A DNA stretch of 64,000 nt from Shewanella halotolerans (GCF_019457535.1 NZ_CP080417.1:806001-870000); one strand, 5' to 3'; counted from the first letter of the stretch, positions 19,077 through 27,786 are shown. Made by a program: numbers and translations. The notes: generated by a model from the sequence alone, not told the origin.

Positions 19077-19154
19077 ATGAAGAATACCTCGGGGTCGAGT
19101 CTGGCCCAAGGGCGAGGGCGCCTCGGCGTCGTTTCCCGGAGGGCGCGACCTTGA
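19077..19154 (+). CDS. Possible 25-codon leader peptide under the riboswitch
   Basis: The best ribosome site after the riboswitch (GAGGGAG, seven bases before ATG 19077) starts a 25-residue frame rich in Gly, Ser and Arg, ending at TGA 19152-19154. That stop overlaps a TTG (19151) in the frame of the ABC ATPase gene, forming TTGA. It may be a coupling leader, or a sign that the ATPase reading frame has been shifted by one indel. No homology is apparent. Confidence 0.35.
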   Translation: MKNTSGSSLAQGRGRLGVVSRRARP

Positions 19155-20131
19155 GCGCCCCTAGTCAGCCATCACAAACAGAATCATTCCTGTCTCACGG
19201 CGCCAGTGACGGTGCTATTTTAGGTACGGACACAGGTGCTGGTGCAGCCATCGGCGATGGCGCCTGTGCGCGCCCGGCGCTGTCGGTGCGGGATCTTAGC
19301 TGGCGCTGCGGCGAGCGCGCCATCCTCTCTGGGGTCAAGCTGGATCTGCTAGAGGGTAAGATGCTGGGGATCATAGGTCCCAATGGCGCTGGCAAGTCCA
19401 GCCTGCTGCGCTGCCTCTATCGTTTCCTTACGCCTAGCAGCGGTGAGATCCAGCTGTTTGGTCAGCCCATCGCCAGCCTGAGCGCCAGGGCCTTTGCCCG
19501 CGAGGTGGCCGTGGTGTTGCAGGACACGCCCCAGCATTTCGACATGACCACGGCCCAGCTGGTGGCATTGGGGCTCACGCCACACAAGGCCGCCTTCTCC
19601 ATGACCACTAAGGCCGACCGCCTGGCGGTGAGTCAGGCCCTGGAAACCGTGGGGCTCAAGGAGCGCGCCGGACAGACCTACGCCTCCCTGTCAGGGGGCG
19701 AGAAGCAGCGGGCGCTGATCGCCCGCGCCATAGTGCAGCAGCCCAAGCTGTTGATCCTCGACGAGCCCACCAATCACCTGGATATCCGCTATCAGATCCA
19801 GATCCTCGAGCTGCTCAAGGCCCTCGGGGTGACTGTGGTGATTTCGATTCACGACCTCAACCTCGCCAGCGCCCTGTGCGATCAACTTTTGCTGCTGGAT
19901 CAGGGGAAGGCCGTGGCTCAAGGTTCGCCCAAACAGGTGCTGAGCGAGGCGCAGATCGCCAGGGTATTCGGCGTCTGCTGTCAGGTATCGCCCCATCCAC
20001 AGCACGGCAACCCGCAGATTAACTATTTCTATGGCTATCACCTTCACAATGCTGACCAGAGTGCTCTGCATGGCAATGGCTTGGATGACCTGCCCCTTGA
20101 GGCGAAGGAGGCTAACCATGATGAGCGCTAG
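19151..20131 (+). CDS. btuD: Vitamin B12 ABC transporter ATP-binding protein
   Basis: The FecE/BtuD-type ATPase has Walker A GPNGAGKSSLL, signature LSGGEKQRALIARAI, Walker B LLILDEPTNHLD and the switch His in ISIHDLN. It powers corrinoid import through BtuC with BtuF. The start is uncertain. Homology begins only at ALSVRDLSW, about 40 residues after TTG 19151, and no ATG precedes it. Other candidates are TTG 19061, which lies inside the ribosome site, and GTG 19286. I chose 19151 because it overlaps the stop of the riboswitch-led small frame. The gene overlaps btuC by 14 bp. Confidence 0.88.
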   Translation: MSAPSQPSQTESFLSHGASDGAILGTDTGAGAAIGDGACARPALSVRDLSWRCGERAILSGVKLDLLEGKMLGIIGPNGAGKSSLLRCLYRFLTPSSGEIQLFGQPIASLSARAFAREVAVVLQDTPQHFDMTTAQLVALGLTPHKAAFSMTTKADRLAVSQALETVGLKERAGQTYASLSGGEKQRALIARAIVQQPKLLILDEPTNHLDIRYQIQILELLKALGVTVVISIHDLNLASALCDQLLLLDQGKAVAQGSPKQVLSEAQIARVFGVCCQVSPHPQHGNPQINYFYGYHLHNADQSALHGNGLDDLPLEAKEANHDER

Positions 20132-21161
20132 CCTGAGTCTGGGAAGAGGCTATAGCCCGCTGCAACAACTGGCCTTCGTCTGCCTGGGGCTGCTGACACT
20201 GGCGACTCCTGTGCTGGCGGTGAGCTTCGGCGCGGCGCAGATAGGCGTCGCCGAGGTGCTTGATGTGCTGCTGGCCAAGCTGAGCGGCGCCGACCCCGGC
20301 GGCGTGACTGCAAGAATATTGATTGAGCTGCGCCTGCCGCGCATCCTGCTGGCCTTCATCGCCGGCTTCGGTCTGGCCCTGGCGGGTGCCGTATTGCAGA
20401 CGGTGACACGTAATCCCCTGGCCGACCCTTATCTGTTTGGCATCTCCTCGGGCGCCAGTCTGGGGGCGGTTGTGGTGATCACCCTGCTGGGCGGTGTCGG
20501 CGGCGCTTTGGCCAGTGTCGGCCTGCCGCTCGGCGCCTTTATCGGTGCCAGCCTGGCGGTGCTCATGGTGCTGGCTCTGTGCGGGCGGGATCTGAACACC
20601 CAGATAGAGCGCATGTTGCTCTCCGGGGTGGCGATCTCCTTCCTGTTTGGCGCGCTGGCCAGCTTGATGCTCTATTTCTCCGGGCCGCAATCGGCCGCCT
20701 CTGTGCTCTTCTGGAGCCTGGGCAGCTTTGCCAAGGCGAGTTGGCAGATGCTCTGGCTGCCCTGGCTGCTGGTGTTGGCGGCGAGCGCCATCCTGCTGCT
20801 GCTTAAGCGGCAGATCCTCGCCATTCAGGCGGGGGATGAGACCGCCCATACCCTGGGCATTCGGGTACAGCGCTTACGCCTCGTCAGCCTACTGCTCTGC
20901 TCGTTGATCACCGCCGTCCTGGTGGCCAACTGTGGCGGCATCGGCTTCGTCGGCCTGATGGTACCCCACATGGTGCGCCTATTGCTGCCCGGGCGTTTCG
21001 CCCTGCTGCTGACGGCCCTGGTGGGCGGCCTGTTTATGATCTGGGTGGATGTGCTGGCCAGGTGTCTGCTCAGCTATCAGGAGCTGCCGGTGGGGATCAT
21101 CACGGCTGTGATAGGCAGCCTCTTCTTCCTGTTTATCCTGGGCGGCAAGCGTGGCAACTAG
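20118..21161 (+). CDS. btuC: Vitamin B12 ABC transporter permease
   Basis: 347 residues of the FecCD/BtuC family with about ten transmembrane helices. Typical motifs include LRLPRILLAFIAGFGLALAG near residue 75 and the C-terminal IGFVGLMVPHMVR. It forms the inner-membrane channel for cobalamin with BtuD and BtuF. The start at 20118 has a strong AAGGAGG six bases upstream, inside the btuD end, so the two are translationally linked. Family members also import ferric siderophores, but the riboswitch and cob neighbours decide the substrate. Confidence 0.92.
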   Translation: MMSASLSLGRGYSPLQQLAFVCLGLLTLATPVLAVSFGAAQIGVAEVLDVLLAKLSGADPGGVTARILIELRLPRILLAFIAGFGLALAGAVLQTVTRNPLADPYLFGISSGASLGAVVVITLLGGVGGALASVGLPLGAFIGASLAVLMVLALCGRDLNTQIERMLLSGVAISFLFGALASLMLYFSGPQSAASVLFWSLGSFAKASWQMLWLPWLLVLAASAILLLLKRQILAIQAGDETAHTLGIRVQRLRLVSLLLCSLITAVLVANCGGIGFVGLMVPHMVRLLLPGRFALLLTALVGGLFMIWVDVLARCLLSYQELPVGIITAVIGSLFFLFILGGKRGN

Positions 21162-21283
21162 CCCAGGTCCTCTGTATACGGAAAGAGAAGAGTATGGAAG
21201 GAAAAGCGTATTGAACTATGCCAGCAAAGAAGGTGTGGATTGGAAAGAATCGAGAATGAGGGCGAGCGATATGAGGTACCAGT

Positions 21284-22312
21284 ATGTTTGAAGTCACTGA
21301 GGTAAGTAGCGAGTTCGATGCCAAGATCCAGCAGAAAATAGACACTAAGACCAAGCCCCTCGGAGCCCTCGGCGCGCTCGAGACCCTGGCGATGACTATC
21401 GCTCGGGTGCTGGGTCCAGACAAGCCGCAAATAACCAAACCAACCCTTTTGGTGTTTGCCGGCGATCACGGTATCGCCGCCTCCGGGGTCTCCATCGCAC
21501 CTAGCGAGGTGACCACCCAGATGGTGATGAATTTCCTCAAGGGCGGCGCGGCCATCAATCTGTTCTGTGCCCAAGGGGGGATCACCATGGAGGTGATCGA
21601 CTGTGGCATCGCCCAGGAGATCCATGATCAGCCTAAGCTTATCAATCACAGGCTGGGGGCCGGCACAGCTGCGATTCATCGCGAGCCCGCCATGACCCTG
21701 GGCGCAGTCAAACAGGGCTTCGCCATGGCCAGGGAGCGAGTCGCGCTGCATCACGGCCGCGGCTGTAACCTGATCGCCTTCGGCGAGATGGGCATAGGCA
21801 ACACCAGCTCGGCGGCGGCCATCATGGCGGCGCTGATGGGGCGCGAGGCGGCCGAGTGTGTCGGCCGGGGCACAGGCATAGATGCCGCCACCCTGGCACG
21901 CAAACAGCTGCTGGTGGAGCAGGCGCTGCATCTGCACCGCGAGCAGCTTGACGACCCCTATGGTGTGCTGGCCTGTCTGGGTGGCTTCGAGATAGTGCAG
22001 ATGGCCGGTGCCATATTGGCGGCGGCGGAGCTGAAGATGCTGGTGCTGATCGACGGCTTCATCGCCACGGCAGCGGCCCTGGCGGCGGTGACCATAGCGC
22101 CCCACGCCCGGGACTATATGATCTTCGCCCACGAGTCCGGCGAGCGCGGCCACAAACTGATGCTGGAGCATCTCAATGCCCAGCCGCTCTTGTCTCTTGG
22201 ACTGCGTCTCGGTGAGGGGACCGGGGCGGCGCTGGCGGTGCCTCTGGTGCAGGCGGCGGCCACGTTTTACAACGAGATGGCCTCCCTCGAAGAGATGGGC
22301 ATTTCGATTTAG
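21284..22312 (+). CDS. cobT: Nicotinate-nucleotide:dimethylbenzimidazole phosphoribosyltransferase
   Basis: 342 residues. CobT makes alpha-ribazole phosphate from nicotinate mononucleotide and the lower-ligand base. Family motifs are present: LFAGDHGIAASGVS near the N-terminus, EMGIGNTSSAAA in the middle and the C-terminal LGEGTGAALA loop. GAGG lies seven bases before the ATG. It follows btuC after 122 bp in the riboswitch-led operon; I see no separate promoter with confidence. Base specificity cannot be judged from the sequence. Confidence 0.95.
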   Translation: MFEVTEVSSEFDAKIQQKIDTKTKPLGALGALETLAMTIARVLGPDKPQITKPTLLVFAGDHGIAASGVSIAPSEVTTQMVMNFLKGGAAINLFCAQGGITMEVIDCGIAQEIHDQPKLINHRLGAGTAAIHREPAMTLGAVKQGFAMARERVALHHGRGCNLIAFGEMGIGNTSSAAAIMAALMGREAAECVGRGTGIDAATLARKQLLVEQALHLHREQLDDPYGVLACLGGFEIVQMAGAILAAAELKMLVLIDGFIATAAALAAVTIAPHARDYMIFAHESGERGHKLMLEHLNAQPLLSLGLRLGEGTGAALAVPLVQAAATFYNEMASLEEMGISI

Positions 22313-22353
22313 CGGCAATAACAATCTAAGGAACCAAAAGGGAAAGCGCGAAG

Positions 22354-23121
22354 ATGTTTGCCAGAGAGTTAAACCTGTTTTTTATCGCCATGGGCTTCTT
22401 TACCCGGATCCCCATGCCTGCATGGGTGGAGGTCGACAATGAGCGGCTCAATCAGGCCAGCCGTTACTTCGCCCTGGTCGGCGTGCTTGTCGGTGGCATC
22501 TGCGCCCTGGTCTATAGCCTGGCGACTCAGGTATTGCCCATCAGCGTCGCCATCCTACTCGCCATGGTGGCCGGGCTGCTGCTCACCGGTGGCTTCCACG
22601 AGGATGGCCTGGCGGATACCGCCGACGGATTCGGTGGTGGCTGGCAGGTGCAGGATAAGCTCACCATAATGAAAGACTCGCGTGTCGGCACCTATGGCGT
22701 GCTCGCCCTGGTGATTAGCCTGCTGTTCAAGTTTGTGCTGCTCAGTGAGATTGCCCTGTTCGATGGCGATCTTGTGATGGCAGCCTTGGTGGTGGGCCAC
22801 TGCCTGAGCCGTATGGTAGCGGCCTCCTTAATCTTCACCGAGACCTATGTACGGGATGACGACAGCAGCAAGAGCAAACCTCTGGCCCAGTCGCAGACCC
22901 CCAACGAGCTGGGAATTTTGCTGTTGACCGGCATCCTCACCCTCTGGCTCAGCGGTATCGCCTCGGCGCTCTCGCTCTGTTTGGTGTTGCTGGCGGCGCG
23001 CCAGCTGCTGGTACGCAGTTATCGCCGTCAGATCGGCGGCTACACTGGCGACGTGCTGGGGGCGACCCAGCAGATGATCGAGCTGCTCTGTTACCTGTTT
23101 ATCCTGGTGATCAGCCTATGA
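22354..23121 (+). CDS. cobS: Adenosylcobinamide-GDP ribazoletransferase
   Basis: 255 residues, integral membrane protein with about six helices. It joins adenosylcobinamide-GDP and alpha-ribazole (phosphate) at the inner membrane, the final assembly step. Recognisable features are the FFTRIPMP N-terminus and the metal-binding GGFHEDGLADTADGFGGG segment. The stop overlaps the cobU start in ATGA, so translation is coupled. Confidence 0.95.
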   Translation: MFARELNLFFIAMGFFTRIPMPAWVEVDNERLNQASRYFALVGVLVGGICALVYSLATQVLPISVAILLAMVAGLLLTGGFHEDGLADTADGFGGGWQVQDKLTIMKDSRVGTYGVLALVISLLFKFVLLSEIALFDGDLVMAALVVGHCLSRMVAASLIFTETYVRDDDSSKSKPLAQSQTPNELGILLLTGILTLWLSGIASALSLCLVLLAARQLLVRSYRRQIGGYTGDVLGATQQMIELLCYLFILVISL

Positions 23122-23666
23122 TGCACCTGGTTCTAGGCGGCGCCCGCAGCGGCAAGTCTCGCCATGGCCTTTCCCTCGTGGCCGATTATGTGGCCAAGGG
23201 TTATGAGTGCCTGTTTGTGGCCACCGCCCAGGGGCTGGATGAGGAGATGCGCGCGCGTATCGCCCGCCACCAGGACGAGCGCCGTGATGATGGTTTGCCC
23301 TGGCAGACCCTGGAGTGTCCGCTACACTTGAGTGCCTGTATCGAAACTCACGCCAGGGAGAAGCGGGTGATCTTAGTCGATTGCCTCACCCTCTGGCTCA
23401 CCAATCAGCTACTCGAGGGCGATGACTGGCCGAGCGCTAAGGCGGAGCTGCTGCGCGCCTTGGAAACTGCGCCAGGAGCTGTCGTGCTGATCAGCAACGA
23501 GGTGGGCTGCGGCGTGGTACCGGCCGACCCCTTGAGTCGCCGCTTCGTCGACGAGGCGGGCTGGCTGCATCAGGCGATCGCTCAGCGAGCCCAGCAGGTG
23601 ACCTTGGTCACCGCGGGTCTGCCGCTGATCCTCAAGGATGAGACGAGCCAGGGCGCCAAGGAATAG
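23118..23666 (+). CDS. cobU: Adenosylcobinamide kinase / guanylyltransferase
   Basis: 182 residues. CobU phosphorylates adenosylcobinamide and then attaches GMP. The P-loop GGARSGKS is at residues 7-14, the RIARHQDERR segment contains the histidine that is guanylylated in the family, and VDCLTLWLTN and SNEVGCGVVP are typical. Start overlaps cobS by four bases. Confidence 0.95.
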   Translation: MMHLVLGGARSGKSRHGLSLVADYVAKGYECLFVATAQGLDEEMRARIARHQDERRDDGLPWQTLECPLHLSACIETHAREKRVILVDCLTLWLTNQLLEGDDWPSAKAELLRALETAPGAVVLISNEVGCGVVPADPLSRRFVDEAGWLHQAIAQRAQQVTLVTAGLPLILKDETSQGAKE

Positions 23667-23678
23667 GAAGAGTAGCCA

Positions 23679-25283
23679 ATGACACCAGATAACTTAAGTA
23701 ATCAGCCCAACCAGAGTAAACAGAGCAAGCAGGGCAATAGCAATCAAGAGACAAGTGGCAATATCTTGATGGTGCAGGGCACCACTTCGGATGCGGGGAA
23801 GAGCACCCTGGTGGCGGGCCTGTGCCGCTACTTCGCCCGTGAGGGGCGCAGGGTGGCGCCCTTCAAGCCGCAGAATATGGCGCTCAATAGCGCGGTGACC
23901 CTTGACGGCGGTGAGATAGGCCGCGCCCAGGCGCTGCAGGCCGACGCCTGTTATCTTTCGCCCCACACAGACTTCAACCCCATACTGCTTAAACCCAACT
24001 CGGACACCAGCTCCCAGGTGATAGTGCAGGGTAAGGCCCTGTCCCACATGGAGGCCCAGACCTATTTTGGCAAAGACAGCCAGGGTTATCGCACCAAGGC
24101 GATGGCGGCTGTGCTGGACTCGCTGTCACGCCTGGAGCAGCAGTATGAGCTGATCTTGGTGGAAGGGGCGGGTAGCCCGGCGGAGATCAACCTGCGCGAG
24201 GGCGATATCGCCAACATGGGCTTCGCCGAGGCGGTGGACTGCCCGGTGATCTTGATCGCCGACATCGACAAGGGCGGGGTGTTCGCCCATATCGTCGGCA
24301 CCCTGGCACTGTTGTCAGCATCCGAGCAGGCCAGAGTCAGAGGCGTGGTGATCAATCGCTTTCGAGGCGACATCTCTCTGCTTAAGCCTGGCCTGGATTG
24401 GCTAGAGGCCAGGATAGACAAGCCCGTGCTGGGCGTCTTGCCCTATCTTAACGATCTGCATCTGGAGGCCGAGGACGCCCTGGATGCCCGTCAGGTGAGC
24501 AGTGGCAACACTCGCTTTCGGGTGTTGGTGCTGGTCTTTCCCCGCATCAGCAATCACACAGATTTCGACCCCCTTAGGCTGCATCCGGAGATCGACTTTC
24601 GCTATCAGCAGGTAAACGAGGCGTTCGACGGTCAGGCAATTGATGTCGATCTCATCATACTGCCCGGCAGCAAGAGTGTGCGGCAGGACCTGGCCACCAT
24701 GGTCGAACAGGGCTGGGATCGCGCCCTTAAGCGCCACCTGAGATATGGCGGCAAGGTGATAGGCATCTGTGGCGGCTATCAGATGTTGGGGCTGGCCATC
24801 GAAGATCCCCAAGGGGTCGAGGGCGAGGCTGGCGACAGCGATGGCCTGGGGCTACTGCCCATAGTCACAGAGCTGACCCCAAACAAGCGTCTGGCTCAGG
24901 TTAAAGGCACGATAAAACTGGCGGGTGAGCGCGCCAGCATAGCAGGTTATGAGATCCACTGTGGCCGCTCCAAGGTGTTGTCAAAGGCGACCAAGCCCCT
25001 TGTCCTAGAGAGTGACGAGGGCAATCAGTTTAACGAGGGCTGTTTGTCCAATGATGGCCAGATCCTGGGCAGCTATCTGCATGGTCTGTTCGACAGCCCT
25101 GCGGCCTGTGCGCTGCTCCTTGGCTGGGCTGGGCTCAGCAGCGTGGCCACGGTCGATCCTGAGGCGATCAAACAGGCACAGTTAGATCGCCTGGCCGATA
25201 CCCTGGCCGAGCATCTGGACATGGCGAGGCTGAGCGCCATCCTCGCCGAGACGCCACTGAGGCGTCCAAACAAGAATAATTAA
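23679..25283 (+). CDS. cobQ: Cobyric acid synthase (glutamine-hydrolysing)
   Basis: 534 residues. CobQ/CbiP amidates adenosylcobyrinic acid a,c-diamide at four positions. The N-terminal ATPase half begins with GTTSDAGKSTLV; the C-terminal class-I-like glutaminase domain has the nucleophile in GICGGYQMLG and a late His in GSYLHGLFD. The first 28 residues form a polar Asn/Gln/Ser/Lys-rich extension. No other corrin-ring genes are nearby, so it probably acts on scavenged precursors or belongs to a pathway whose other genes lie elsewhere. Confidence 0.95.
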   Translation: MTPDNLSNQPNQSKQSKQGNSNQETSGNILMVQGTTSDAGKSTLVAGLCRYFAREGRRVAPFKPQNMALNSAVTLDGGEIGRAQALQADACYLSPHTDFNPILLKPNSDTSSQVIVQGKALSHMEAQTYFGKDSQGYRTKAMAAVLDSLSRLEQQYELILVEGAGSPAEINLREGDIANMGFAEAVDCPVILIADIDKGGVFAHIVGTLALLSASEQARVRGVVINRFRGDISLLKPGLDWLEARIDKPVLGVLPYLNDLHLEAEDALDARQVSSGNTRFRVLVLVFPRISNHTDFDPLRLHPEIDFRYQQVNEAFDGQAIDVDLIILPGSKSVRQDLATMVEQGWDRALKRHLRYGGKVIGICGGYQMLGLAIEDPQGVEGEAGDSDGLGLLPIVTELTPNKRLAQVKGTIKLAGERASIAGYEIHCGRSKVLSKATKPLVLESDEGNQFNEGCLSNDGQILGSYLHGLFDSPAACALLLGWAGLSSVATVDPEAIKQAQLDRLADTLAEHLDMARLSAILAETPLRRPNKNN

Positions 25284-25297
25284 CTAAAGGAGAGAAG

Positions 25298-25927
25298 ATG
25301 AGCGCGGACAAGCAGGCGGAAAACCAGGCGGAAAATCAGAAGGCCGAGCGTCATAAGGCACGCCAGCAGAAGGTGAAGGAGGCTGTAGACGCCAAGATCG
25401 CCAAGGCCCAGACAGAAAAGGGCGTGCTGCTGGTGATGACGGGCAACGGCAAGGGCAAGACCACGGCGGGTTTTGGCAACATCACCCGCGCCGTCGGTCA
25501 TGGCAAGAAAGCCGCCGTTGTCCAGTTTATCAAGGGCAATTGGCCCTGCGGCGAGCGCGCCGTGCTGGAGAAGGTGGGAGTCGAGTTTCATGTGATGGCC
25601 ACCGGCTTTACCTGGGAGACCCAGGACAGAGAGAAGGATACCCTGGCGGCGCTGAGTGCCTGGGAGGCGGCCGAGACCCTGCTGAGCGACGACACCATAG
25701 ACATAGTGCTGCTGGACGAACTCACCTACATGGTGAGCTATCACTATCTGGATCTGGACAGGGTGCTGACGGCACTTAAGAACCGTCCGCCCATGCAGCA
25801 TGTGATTATTACGGGACGGGCCTGTCACAGGGCGATTTTGGAGCTTGCGGATACGGTGAGTGAGGTGCAGCCCATAAAGCATGCATTTGAGAGCGGAGTT
25901 AAAGCCCAGCTCGGCTTCGACTACTGA
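25298..25927 (+). CDS. cobO: Cob(I)yrinic acid a,c-diamide adenosyltransferase
   Basis: 209 residues of the CobA/CobO/BtuR type. The P-loop is GNGKGKTTAGFG, preceded by a basic coiled N-terminus (about residues 1-45). It transfers the 5'-deoxyadenosyl group from ATP to Co(I) corrinoids. AAAGGAG is a strong ribosome site. The gene ends the colinear riboswitch-led series; palindromic repeats follow before btuF. Confidence 0.95.
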   Translation: MSADKQAENQAENQKAERHKARQQKVKEAVDAKIAKAQTEKGVLLVMTGNGKGKTTAGFGNITRAVGHGKKAAVVQFIKGNWPCGERAVLEKVGVEFHVMATGFTWETQDREKDTLAALSAWEAAETLLSDDTIDIVLLDELTYMVSYHYLDLDRVLTALKNRPPMQHVIITGRACHRAILELADTVSEVQPIKHAFESGVKAQLGFDY

Positions 25928-25929
25928 AA

Positions 25930-26052
25930 ATTGCTATTGCAGTGCTCAATTGCGGCGTTGCGTCCTCATTCACGGCTCGCCTACCAGTAGGTATGTCTTC
26001 GCCGTTTATTGCGGGGCGCCTTGCACTGGAGCACTTCATGGCGCAATTTGGC
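25930..26052. repeat. Imperfect palindromic element of about 120 bp
   Basis: Two arms of about 60 nt are imperfectly complementary around the centre CCTAC-ca-GTAGG (25981-25992). Terminal AAATTGC occurs at both ends in inverted orientation, and AGTGCTC and ACGGC are matched in both arms. It fills the gap after cobO. It contains no gene, and its form is that of a small non-autonomous palindromic repeat (MITE- or REP-like). Confidence 0.6.
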
Positions 26053-26059
26053 TTTCTGC

Positions 26060-26114
26060 CTGTTTGCTCCTGTGGCGGTATTGTCTGCGCGGGCTTAGCC
26101 ACAGAAGCAAACAG
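26060..26114. repeat. 16-bp inverted repeat hairpin before btuF
   Basis: CTGTTTGCTCCTGTGG (26060-26075) and CCACAGAAGCAAACAG (26099-26114) pair at 15 of 16 positions with a 23-nt loop. It may end or stabilise the cobO transcript. No T-run follows, so it is not a standard intrinsic terminator. Confidence 0.6.
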
Positions 26115-26172
26115 ATTGAAATTCTCCTGCGGTGATCGGCTGGATAGATATTAATAAAGGGAAAATGAATAG

Positions 26173-26997
26173 ATGAAGATGAGGGTTAAGCTGTGGCTGA
26201 TGTTGGCCTTGTTGCTGTGTGTGCCTGGGCTTAAGGCGGCGCCTGCAAATCGGATCATCGCCCTGTCGCCCCATGGGGTGGAGATGCTGTTTAGTATCGG
26301 GGCGGGGGATAGGGTGGTCGCGACCACAGATCACGCCGATTTTCCCGATGCGGCCAAGGCGATCCCGCGGATCGGCGGCTACTACGGCATACAGATAGAG
26401 AAAGTTATCGAGCTCGACCCGGATCTGATTGTCATCTGGGGCGGCGGCAACAAGCGCGAGGATATCGAGCGCCTGACCCAGTTGGGTTATCCCATCTATA
26501 ACAGCGACCCTAAGACGTTGGAGGCGGTGGCTGACGATCTGCTGGCGCTGGGTAAGCTGACCGGCAAGGAGCGCGAAGCGGAGCGGGTGGCCGAGCAGTA
26601 CCTTATCGGCCTTAAGGCGCTCAGTAAGGAGAACCGGGCCAAGGCGGCGGTGCGGGTCTTCTATCAGCTCTGGTCCGTGCCCCTGATGACGGTGGCCGAG
26701 GGCAGCTGGATTGAGCAGATCATCCAGGTCTGCCACGGCGAGAATGTGTTTAGCGACGCGGGTAACGAGTATCCCCAGGTGAGCCTGGAAGCCGTGCTGC
26801 TCAAGCAACCTCAGGTGATTCTGCAGAGTCAGGATGAGGGCAATGTGCGCGGCATCGACTGGTCAGCCTGGCAGGAGATCCCGGCGGTGAAGCAGCGCCA
26901 CATCTATCAACTGGATGCCGACCTCTTGCATCGGGCGACTCCAAGGGCCATCTTAGGGATTGAATCTTTGTGCAAGGCCCTGGACAAGGCGAGATAA
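26173..26997 (+). CDS. btuF: Periplasmic cobalamin-binding protein
   Basis: 274 residues with a signal peptide (about residues 1-22, LALLLCVPGLKAA) and the two-lobed helical-backbone binding-protein fold of BtuF/FhuD. Segments such as IIALSPHGVEMLFSIGAGD and DPDLIVIWGGG are typical. It delivers corrinoid to BtuC. It is separated from the main operon by 245 bp containing two palindromes, so it may have its own promoter. Confidence 0.88.
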   Translation: MKMRVKLWLMLALLLCVPGLKAAPANRIIALSPHGVEMLFSIGAGDRVVATTDHADFPDAAKAIPRIGGYYGIQIEKVIELDPDLIVIWGGGNKREDIERLTQLGYPIYNSDPKTLEAVADDLLALGKLTGKEREAERVAEQYLIGLKALSKENRAKAAVRVFYQLWSVPLMTVAEGSWIEQIIQVCHGENVFSDAGNEYPQVSLEAVLLKQPQVILQSQDEGNVRGIDWSAWQEIPAVKQRHIYQLDADLLHRATPRAILGIESLCKALDKAR

Positions 26998-27048
26998 ACA
27001 CAAACTAAAACTAAAGCTAAAACAATGCGCTAAATAATAAGGAGATAA

Positions 27049-27435
27049 ATGATGACTATGCTACTGGCCTGCCTACTCTTTGCCATGTTGCTTCCCTACC
27101 TGGCCAAGGTGCCCGTGGCCATGGCGATGGCCAAGCAGGGTGGCTATGACAACGCCTATCCCAGAAGCCAGCAGGCGCAGCTGACCGGCTTCGGCGCCCG
27201 CGCCTTGGCGGCCCACCAGAACGCCTTCGAGTCCCTGCTGATCTTCGCCGTGGCGGTGCTGACAGTGATCGCACGGGACAAGGTCGACGACACAGTTGGT
27301 CTGTTAGCCCTGGTGCATGCGCTGGCAAGATGTGCCTATCATCTCCTCTACCTGCTGGATAAGAGCACCCTTCGTTCGCTTTCCTGGTTCGTGGCCATCA
27401 TCGCCGCCTTCGCCATCTTCGCCCGGGCGTTTTAA
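27049..27435 (+). CDS. MAPEG-family membrane protein
   Basis: 128 residues, four hydrophobic helices, with the MAPEG hallmark RALAAHQNAFESLLIFA near residue 45-65. MAPEG proteins include membrane glutathione transferases, but small bacterial members are mostly uncharacterised. AAGGAG precedes the ATG. It lies 51 bp after btuF in the same direction and may be cotranscribed by read-through. Confidence 0.85.
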   Translation: MMTMLLACLLFAMLLPYLAKVPVAMAMAKQGGYDNAYPRSQQAQLTGFGARALAAHQNAFESLLIFAVAVLTVIARDKVDDTVGLLALVHALARCAYHLLYLLDKSTLRSLSWFVAIIAAFAIFARAF

Positions 27436-27574
27436 CTCCTTCCTCAATACTCAGCAAGTGTGTTCGCCATGTGCGCAGTCCTTTACCCTCAGTGGTTGGG
27501 GGCTGCCGCTTACTGGCTCGCTAATCTTCCAAGTATTTTAACGCTCTATCCACGCTTTATCATATGTCCGTACT

Positions 27575-27675
27575 TTCTCGTCTGTCCGGCTTTCCTCATA
27601 TGCGGACACTCGGGGAAAATGACCGGACACTTTTGCGGGTGTCCGCGGACACTTTCATGGAATACTTAGCGGACA
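27575..27675. promoter_or_regulatory. Cluster of TGTCCG/CGGACA activator half-sites
   Basis: TGTCCG occurs at 27575 and 27593; CGGACA at 27603, 27624 and 27670; and a perfect palindrome GTGTCCGCGGACAC at 27639-27652. One more CGGACA lies downstream of the promoter at 27765. The cluster ends about 40 bp upstream of a -24/-12 promoter, the normal place for enhancer sites of a sigma-54 activator. The likely binder is the response regulator encoded at 32728. Confidence 0.75.
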
Positions 27676-27714
27676 TTTCTGTATAAGTTGTTGAAAGTTA
27701 ATGGGTATAAAAGT

Positions 27715-27730
27715 TGGCACGGCAATTGTA
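27715..27730 (+). promoter_or_regulatory. Sigma-54 (-24/-12) promoter of the exporter operon
   Basis: TGGCACGGCAATTGTA matches TGGCAC-N5-TTGC except for a T in place of the last C; the invariant GG and G are correctly 12 bases apart. It is about 57 bp upstream of the adaptor gene. The remaining gap 27436-27574 holds no other feature I can name. Confidence 0.75.
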
Positions 27731-27786
27731 ATCCTTATGGGCAGAAATCGACTCGGTCGAGTAACGGACACTGTTAGGGATAAACA

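Noticed and set aside
20112..20849. 245-codon reverse frame across btuC
   Set aside because: His/Gln-rich antisense shadow of a membrane permease.
21158..22324. 388-codon reverse frame covering cobT
   Set aside because: Long antisense frames are common in GC-rich genes; cobT has clear motifs and a ribosome site on the forward strand, and the reverse product has no recognisable domain.
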